A stretch of 28,449 nt of DNA, taken from IMG/VR virus record IMGVR_UViG_3300047393_000096, positions 1-28,449 of that record. The stretch is one strand, 5' to 3'. This stretch comes from a virus. A program made the translations under genes and the position numbers. Positions 23,111 through 28,449 of the stretch are shown piece after piece. The notes under the pieces were generated by a model. It did no database searches. It was given only the letters and a program-made list of their open reading frames with translations, and had not been told where the DNA came from. Every line of letters begins with the position of its first letter. The first letter of the stretch is position 1.

Positions 23111-23563
23111 ATGAGAGAACAAGAAAGTACTAAGATGGAATTCTTATTATCATTAAACGATAATATCGTAGTTCAAAGATTCTTCAATGTGAGAGGTTAT
23201 AACCCAAAAGCAAAGAATTCAATCGAGTTATATGAATTCATTGCTGAATTCAAAGGAGAAATGCAAGAATACTTGAAAATGAAGACATTGGCGTATATGA
23301 TGGATAACCAAGATTCTATTATGCATGACCCAACTATTATGGATACATCGTTCACTGATGGACCTGAAGTGTTTAACATTTATATTAAATTAGGTGAACA
23401 GACAATTTGTCATAGAATTTTTGATGGAAAATTTTATCCACCAAAAGTTCGGTATACTGTCGATGTAAGACCTTTCTTGAAGGAAACTCTTCGAGGATTG
23501 ACTGACATTTTTTCAGACAAAAAATTAAGTTACAATTATTCGGAACTTGACTTGGCTAGGTAA
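23111..23563 (+). CDS. Hypothetical protein upstream of the helicase gene (150 aa)
   Basis: A 150-residue protein I do not recognise. The N-terminal half is helical, with FLLSLNDNIVVQRFFNVRGYNP and ELYEFIAEFKGEMQEYL; the C-terminal half has strands (EVFNIYIKLGEQTICHRIFDG) and a basic VRYTVDVRPFLKETLRGLTDIF helix. No membrane helix or known catalytic motif is visible. It lies 25 nt after the Acb2-like gene and 36 nt before the helicase gene, and both gaps are A-rich without a promoter, so it belongs to the same operon. A helicase-loading or other replisome accessory role is suggested by position alone; T4 gp59 (about 217 residues) is longer and shows no obvious similarity. Confidence 0.7.
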   Translation: MREQESTKMEFLLSLNDNIVVQRFFNVRGYNPKAKNSIELYEFIAEFKGEMQEYLKMKTLAYMMDNQDSIMHDPTIMDTSFTDGPEVFNIYIKLGEQTICHRIFDGKFYPPKVRYTVDVRPFLKETLRGLTDIFSDKKLSYNYSELDLAR

Positions 23564-23599
23564 GTATTTAATAATACAAGGATAACTTTAAAACAATTT

Positions 23600-24976
23600 A
23601 TGAATAAAAATTTCGATTACTTAGGCAACACATTTCAAATACAATTACTAAATCAGATAATAGTAGATAAAGATTTTTCATCATCCATAATGGATGTTAT
23701 AGAGTCAATATATTTTGATAACAAGTATTTTAAAATCATTTTACAGATGACAAAGGAATACTATAAAAAATATGAATCTACTCCTAATTTTGATACTTTA
23801 GGACAAATAGTTAGGTCCGAAATCTCACAAGAAATGGTCGCTAAGATTGTTTTAGATACAATTAAACAAATTCAAGATGCTCCAATTGAAGGAACAATGT
23901 TCGTTCAGGAAAAGGCTTTAAAGTTTTGTAAACAACAAGAACTTCAAAAGGCTATGGATAAAGCTCAGAAAATTATTACTCAGGGAGACTTTGAATCGTA
24001 TGACAAAGTTGAAGGATTAATGAGAGATGCATTACAGGTCGGGGAGATTGATAAAGGTCAGACAGATATATTTGAAAATTTAGACACTGTCTTAGACGAA
24101 GATTACCGTCATCCAATCCCAATGGGTATTCCGGGGATTGACAAATTATTAAAAGGTGGTTTGGCGAAAGGGGAGATTGGGGTTATATTGGCACCAACAG
24201 GTGTTGGTAAAACAACTATTCTCTCAAAAATCGCAAACACCGGATTTAATTTAGGGTATAATGTTTTACAAATCTTTTTTGAGGATAACCCAAAAATTAT
24301 TCAAAGGAAACATTTTACAATGTGGACAGGTATTGAACCTGACAATTTAGTATTACATAAAGAAGATGTAATGTCTAAAATCACAGAGATTAAAGAAACA
24401 ATGCAGAATCGATTGATATTAAAAAAATTAGCGTCAGATACGATGACGATGAATCAAATCAAAACTCAAGTTAGAAAGATGATTGCTGATGGTAATAAAA
24501 TTGATTTAGTGTTAATTGACTATATTGATTGTATCTTACCGGAATCAAGTAGTAAAGATGAGTGGAAAGCTGAAGGTTCGGTTATGAGAGGATTTGAGGC
24601 TATGTGTCATGAACTTGATTTAGTTGGATGGACTGCGACTCAAGGAAATAGAGCGTCAATATCGGCTGAAGTAGTAACAACAGACCAAATGGGTGGGTCG
24701 ATTAAGAAAGCTCAAGTTGGGCATGTTATTATATCTGTGGCGAAGACTTTAACACAAAAAGAAATGAATTTGGCCACCATTGCAATTACCAAATCTCGTC
24801 TTGGAAAAGACGGGGTTGTATTTGAGAATTGTAAATTTAATAACGAATTACTTGAAATAGATACTGAGAGTTCGGTTACCTTCTTAGGATTTGAAGAACA
24901 ACAAGAAGATAGAAAAAGAGATAGAGTTAAAGAACTTTTAGACAAAAGAAAACAAAGAGAATCACAACAAAATTAA
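23600..24976 (+). CDS. 41: Replicative DNA helicase, T4 gp41 / DnaB-like
   Basis: A 458-residue hexameric helicase of the DnaB family (T4 gp41 is about 475 residues), which unwinds the replication fork and recruits primase. An N-terminal helical domain (about 1-150) resembles the DnaB N-domain, and a linker leads to the RecA-like C-terminal domain at [22 protein letters not shown]-type sequence (171-192). Walker A is APTGVGKTT (198-206), Walker B is [10 protein letters not shown] (301-310), and a [10 protein letters not shown] stretch (344-353) fits the DnaB H3 region. The C-terminus is charged ([18 protein letters not shown]). Only 7 nt separate it from nrdB. No primase gene is seen in this window. 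Confidence 0.92.
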   Translation: MNKNFDYLGNTFQIQLLNQIIVDKDFSSSIMDVIESIYFDNKYFKIILQMTKEYYKKYESTPNFDTLGQIVRSEISQEMVAKIVLDTIKQIQDAPIEGTMFVQEKALKFCKQQELQKAMDKAQKIITQGDFESYDKVEGLMRDALQVGEIDKGQTDIFENLDTVLDEDYRHPIPMGIPGIDKLLKGGLAKGEIGVILAPTGVGKTTILSKIANTGFNLGYNVLQIFFEDNPKIIQRKHFTMWTGIEPDNLVLHKEDVMSKITEIKETMQNRLILKKLASDTMTMNQIKTQVRKMIADGNKIDLVLIDYIDCILPESSSKDEWKAEGSVMRGFEAMCHELDLVGWTATQGNRASISAEVVTTDQMGGSIKKAQVGHVIISVAKTLTQKEMNLATIAITKSRLGKDGVVFENCKFNNELLEIDTESSVTFLGFEEQQEDRKRDRVKELLDKRKQRESQQN

Positions 24977-24983
24977 AAAAAAA

Positions 24984-25934
24984 ATGAAAGAAAAAATATT
25001 AGAACCAAATAACGACCGATTCGTTATCTTCCCAATAGAACATAATGATATTTGGGAATATTACAAACAACACCAAGCGGCATTTTGGACGGCAGAAGAA
25101 GTGGATTTATCCAACGATATTAGAGATTGGGAAAATCTATCCGATAATGAAAGATATTTCCTTAAAAATATATTAGCATTCTTTGCCGCGTCCGATGGTA
25201 TTGTAAATGAAAACTTAGCGGAGAATTTCTTAAAAGAAGTCCAATATGCTGAGGCGAAATTTTTCTACGGATTTCAAATCATGATGGAGAACATTCACTC
25301 ATTAATGTACTCATTATTAATTGATACTTATGTGTCTGATGAGAAAGAGAAAGACGAATGTTTCCATGCTATTGATAGATTACCTGCGGTTCAAAAGAAA
25401 GCTAAATGGGCTCTTGATTGGATTGAGAACGCTTCCTTCCAAGAAAGATTAGTTGCGTTTGCTGCGGTTGAAGGTATATTCTTTTCAGGTTCGTTCTGTT
25501 CTATCTTTTGGATGAAATCAAGAGGAATTATGCAGGGATTATGTAATGCTAATAGTCTTATCTTTAAAGATGAAAACTTACATTGTGATTTTGCTATTCA
25601 TTTGATTAACAATCACGTTGAGAACAAACCAACGGAAAAAAGAATTAAAGAAATCTTATTATCAGCGTTAGAAATTGAAAAAGAGTTTATTACTGAATCA
25701 TTACCGGTATCTTTAATTGGTATGAATTCGAATTTAATGAAACAATACCTTGAGTTTGTTACTGATGGGTTATTAGTTAAATTTGGATGTAAAAAACATT
25801 TCAATGTTGAACAACCATTTAAATTCATGGAACAAATTGCGGTAGAAACTAAAGGTAATTTCTTCGAATCAAGAACCATGGAGTACCAAAAGGCTAAATT
25901 AGGGGAATCATTAACATTCACAGAGGATTTCTAA
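24984..25934 (+). CDS. nrdB: Ribonucleotide reductase class Ia, beta subunit
   Basis: A 316-residue R2 protein that holds the diiron-tyrosyl radical cofactor and supplies the radical to NrdA for dNTP synthesis. All expected residues are present: iron ligands D71 (AASDGIV), E102 and H105 (MENIHS), E163 (AVEGIFFSG), E197 and H200 (KDENLH); the radical tyrosine is Y109 (MYSLLIDTY), and the [10 protein letters not shown] block carries the electron-transfer Trp. The C-terminal TEDF resembles tails that dock on R1. The sequence is of the eukaryotic-type R2 group rather than the E. coli NrdB group, judged by SLLIDTY and [14 protein letters not shown]. It lies before nrdA (12-nt gap), the reverse of T4 order. 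Confidence 0.95.
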   Translation: MKEKILEPNNDRFVIFPIEHNDIWEYYKQHQAAFWTAEEVDLSNDIRDWENLSDNERYFLKNILAFFAASDGIVNENLAENFLKEVQYAEAKFFYGFQIMMENIHSLMYSLLIDTYVSDEKEKDECFHAIDRLPAVQKKAKWALDWIENASFQERLVAFAAVEGIFFSGSFCSIFWMKSRGIMQGLCNANSLIFKDENLHCDFAIHLINNHVENKPTEKRIKEILLSALEIEKEFITESLPVSLIGMNSNLMKQYLEFVTDGLLVKFGCKKHFNVEQPFKFMEQIAVETKGNFFESRTMEYQKAKLGESLTFTEDF

Positions 25935-25946
25935 AATAAAAATAAT

Positions 25947-28373
25947 ATGATGTCATTAAAGATTAAAAAAAGAGGGGGAGATGAAGTTTCATTTAACCCT
26001 CAAAAAATTTATAATAGAGTTAAACGAGCAGCCAAAGGGTTAAATGTTAATTCAGATGAAATTTTCATCAAAGTAATTACCTCGGTTCCAACTGAAGGAT
26101 TTATTACCACTAAAGAGTTGGATAAATTAGTTTATGAGATTGCAGCGTCTTACACCGGTAGTCATCATGACTACTCGAGATTAGCGTCTTCTGTAGCAAT
26201 TTCTTCTTATCATAAAGAAACAGACGAAAGTTTCTGTAATACTATGAAAAGTTTATATGGTGATGATATTATTAATGATATCTTAATCAATACAATTACT
26301 CAATATGGTCCTGAAAATATTGATTCGGTAATAAAACATGAAAATGATTATAATTTTGATTATTTTGCGTGGAAATCATTACAAGAAATGTATTTGTTGA
26401 AAACTCCAAAAGGTGTAGTAATTGAAAGACCTCAACATATGTACATGAGAGTGGCTTTATGGGTGACTAACTCATTTGAAGAAGCGGTTGAATATTATAA
26501 TTCTTTATCAAATCAACTTATTTCTCCTGCAACACCAATTATGATTAACGCTGGTACTAAAACACCTCAATTGGCGTCTTGTGTGCTGAAATATAATAAC
26601 GGGGATTCAAGACAAGGTTTATTAGAAACATTCAACGACATTTCAACTTATTCATCTGATGCTGCTGGTATTGGATTATGTATGTCTAATATTCGTAGTA
26701 AAGAAAGTCGTATTAACTCATCAGGAGGATTCGCGGGTGGTTTACTAAAATACTTAAAGATTGTTAATGAAGGATTACGTTTCTTTAATCAACAAGGAAG
26801 AAGACCTGGTAGTGCCGCAATCTACATTGAACCTTGGCATAAAGACATTATTGACTTACTTGAAATCAAAAAGAATACAGGTGCTGAGGAGTTGAGAGCG
26901 AAAGATTTATTTACTTCAATTTGGTTACCAGACAACTTTATGAATGCTGTTAAGAACAATAGTGATTGGTATTTGTTTTGTCCTAACGATATTATTAAGG
27001 CGGGTATTAAACCACTACAAGAAGCTTATGGTGATGAATATGAATCAAATTACAACAAAGCGGTGGAGCTTGGTTTAGGTAAGAAAGTGAAGGCACAAAC
27101 AATTTGGAATAAGATTATTGAATCTCAGGTTGAAACCGGAGTTCCTTACTTATGTTCTAAAGATAGTGCTAACAGAAAGACAAACCATCAAAACATTGGA
27201 GTAATTAAACAATCTAACTTATGTAATGAGATTTATCAATTTACTGATGAAGAAACGACTGCGATTTGTACATTATCATCTATGGTATTAAAGAACTTTA
27301 TTATAAAAGGTGAGTTTGATTTTAACTTACTTTATAGTGAAGTTAGAAAGGTTGTGAGAGCACTTAATAAAGTTGTTGATATTAATAGTTATTCAACCGA
27401 ACAAGGAAGAAAAGGTGGGTTAGAACAAAGAGCTATTGCCATCGGAACACAAGGTCTTGCGGATGTATTCTTCTTAATGGATTATATTTTCACAACCGAA
27501 GAAGCAAAAAAACTGAATAAAGATATTTTTGAAACAATATATTTTGCTGCTATTAGTGAGAGTAGTCTCTTATGTAAAGAAGGTTTATTCCAACCATATA
27601 AATTCTTTAAAGATTCCCCAATGTCCCAAGGAATTTTCCAATTTGATATGTGGGGAATGACTGAAGATAATTTGTCAGGTCGTTGGGATTGGAATGGGTT
27701 AAAAGATAATGTTTCAAAATATGGTGTTTGTAATTCATTATTCACCGCTCAAATGCCGGTGGCTTCTTCAGCTAAGATTACAGGTTCATTTGAAATGACT
27801 GAACCGGCTCACTCGGCTTTATTTAATCGTCGTGTTGTTGGTGGTGAAATTTTAATTGTTAATAAATACTTAATTAATGATTTTGAAAAGTTGGGTATTT
27901 GGTGTGAAGATTTGAAGAATGAAATCATTATGAACGAAGGTTCTATTCAGAACATTAACTTTAATCACTACTTGGACCCGGAAGACAAGAATTATAATAA
28001 GAAAGTGAAACGAATCGAACATTTAATTCCGAAATATAAAACAATTTGGGAGATATCACAAAGAGAACTTATTGACATGGCAGCTGACAGAGCACCATTT
28101 ATAGACCAATCACAGTCGATGAATATTTACATGTCTGAACCAACATTATCAAAGATTTCATCATCACACTTCCATTCTTGGGGTAAAGGGTTAAAAACTC
28201 TTTGTTATTATGTTAGAACAAAGGCAATATCAACTGGAGCAAAACATTTGGCTGTTGATATTTCAAAGGTCCAACAACCAATAGTGAAAGTTGATAAACC
28301 AAAAGTAAATTTAACCGAATCAGTTGTGAAACCAACCGATTCTGAATTTGAATGTTTTGGATGTGGTTCATAG
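25947..28373 (+). CDS. nrdA: Ribonucleotide reductase class Ia, alpha subunit
   Basis: An 808-residue R1 catalytic subunit that reduces ribonucleoside diphosphates to supply dNTPs for phage replication. Residues about 4-90 match the ATP-cone allosteric domain (KKRGGDEVSFNPQKIYNRVK). Active-site residues are visible: C212 (QLASCVL), N424, C426 and E428 (SNLCNEI), C441 (ICTLSSM), the radical-transfer pair Y754-Y755 (LKTLCYYVRT), and the redox-shuttle cysteines C803 and C806 (CFGCGS). The complete set implies a working enzyme with overall allosteric control by ATP/dATP. Two ATGs in a row give an M-M start. It forms an operon with nrdB and is followed by a terminator. No intein or intron interrupts it. 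Confidence 0.96.
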   Translation: MMSLKIKKRGGDEVSFNPQKIYNRVKRAAKGLNVNSDEIFIKVITSVPTEGFITTKELDKLVYEIAASYTGSHHDYSRLASSVAISSYHKETDESFCNTMKSLYGDDIINDILINTITQYGPENIDSVIKHENDYNFDYFAWKSLQEMYLLKTPKGVVIERPQHMYMRVALWVTNSFEEAVEYYNSLSNQLISPATPIMINAGTKTPQLASCVLKYNNGDSRQGLLETFNDISTYSSDAAGIGLCMSNIRSKESRINSSGGFAGGLLKYLKIVNEGLRFFNQQGRRPGSAAIYIEPWHKDIIDLLEIKKNTGAEELRAKDLFTSIWLPDNFMNAVKNNSDWYLFCPNDIIKAGIKPLQEAYGDEYESNYNKAVELGLGKKVKAQTIWNKIIESQVETGVPYLCSKDSANRKTNHQNIGVIKQSNLCNEIYQFTDEETTAICTLSSMVLKNFIIKGEFDFNLLYSEVRKVVRALNKVVDINSYSTEQGRKGGLEQRAIAIGTQGLADVFFLMDYIFTTEEAKKLNKDIFETIYFAAISESSLLCKEGLFQPYKFFKDSPMSQGIFQFDMWGMTEDNLSGRWDWNGLKDNVSKYGVCNSLFTAQMPVASSAKITGSFEMTEPAHSALFNRRVVGGEILIVNKYLINDFEKLGIWCEDLKNEIIMNEGSIQNINFNHYLDPEDKNYNKKVKRIEHLIPKYKTIWEISQRELIDMAADRAPFIDQSQSMNIYMSEPTLSKISSSHFHSWGKGLKTLCYYVRTKAISTGAKHLAVDISKVQQPIVKVDKPKVNLTESVVKPTDSEFECFGCGS

Positions 28374-28392
28374 ACAAACCATTATTAATAAT

Positions 28393-28417
28393 AATCCCAA
28401 CAATGTTGGGATTTTTT
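28393..28417 (+). terminator. Rho-independent terminator after nrdA
   Basis: A perfect 9-bp stem AATCCCAAC / GTTGGGATT with a 3-nt AAT loop ends in six T residues, 20 nt after the nrdA stop. It closes the replication operon. Confidence 0.88.
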
Positions 28418-28426
28418 ATTTTTAGG

Positions 28427-28434
28427 TATTTATA
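28427..28434 (+). promoter_or_regulatory. Candidate late promoter box (TATTTATA) at the window end
   Basis: TATTTATA followed by AGAAATAAT, 10 nt after the nrdA terminator. Its downstream gene lies outside the window. The terminator-then-box order matches that at 3917-3950. Confidence 0.45.
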
Positions 28435-28449
28435 AGAAATAATCACAAG

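Noticed and set aside
25947-28373. Intein or intron in nrdA, common in phage ribonucleotide reductases
   Set aside because: The frame is continuous, of normal length and every active-site motif is intact without insertions.
1-28449. tRNA genes, CRISPR arrays, integrase, IS elements or attachment sites
   Set aside because: The intergenic gaps are too short for these apart from 2295-2483, which is nearly pure A/T and has no cloverleaf; no recombinase or transposase motif appears in any translated gene.

Overview
The window is a contiguous piece of a T4-like (contractile-tailed, myovirus-type) phage genome. Every gene supported here lies on the + strand. The DNA is AT-rich, intergenic gaps are short, and three gene pairs overlap in the ATGA or 11-nt style. 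A Bacteroidota (Flavobacteria-like) host is suggested by three things: start codons are preceded by A/T-rich leaders with almost no Shine-Dalgarno sequences; one intergenic region carries a TTTG / TAnnTTT promoter of the Bacteroidota housekeeping-sigma type (19485-19516); and the large structural proteins look like those of Bacteroidota phages rather than enterobacterial T4. The host is an inference.

Region 1 (1-19482) is the tail and baseplate module: a 5'-truncated tail sheath, a HAD-like phosphatase, the tail tube, a gp26-like baseplate protein with an overlapping short ORF in the +1 frame (possible programmed frameshift), a short tape measure protein, a 1683-residue baseplate protein with an embedded OmpA-like segment, a gp53/LysM-like wedge protein, a 2428-residue baseplate hub-like protein with a TIG domain, and two uncharacterised small proteins. 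A repeated TATTTATA(A) box, often just after a hairpin or terminator, precedes several of these genes and recurs after nrdA. It is the best candidate for the phage late promoter. Two good terminator hairpins sit directly against the start codons of low-copy genes downstream of the sheath and tube genes, as would be expected for partial read-through that sets stoichiometry.

Region 2 (19483-28417) is the DNA replication, recombination and nucleotide module. It starts after a strong terminator, with the host-type promoter. It encodes a gp32-like single-stranded DNA binding protein, an unknown 97-aa protein, UvsX recombinase, a FEN-family RNase H/5' nuclease, a probable Acb2/Tad1-family cyclic-nucleotide sponge (anti-CBASS/anti-Thoeris), an unknown 150-aa protein, a gp41/DnaB-type helicase, and class Ia ribonucleotide reductase in the order beta then alpha. 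A terminator follows nrdA, and another TATTTATA box at the window end suggests the next late unit.

The most interesting points are the predicted anti-defence sponge inside the replication operon, the overlapping frame at the end of gene 26, the SSB-like acidic tip on a cysteine-free gp32, the OmpA-like segment within a baseplate protein, and the two apparently distinct promoter types. No tRNA, rRNA, CRISPR array, IS element or integrase was seen.
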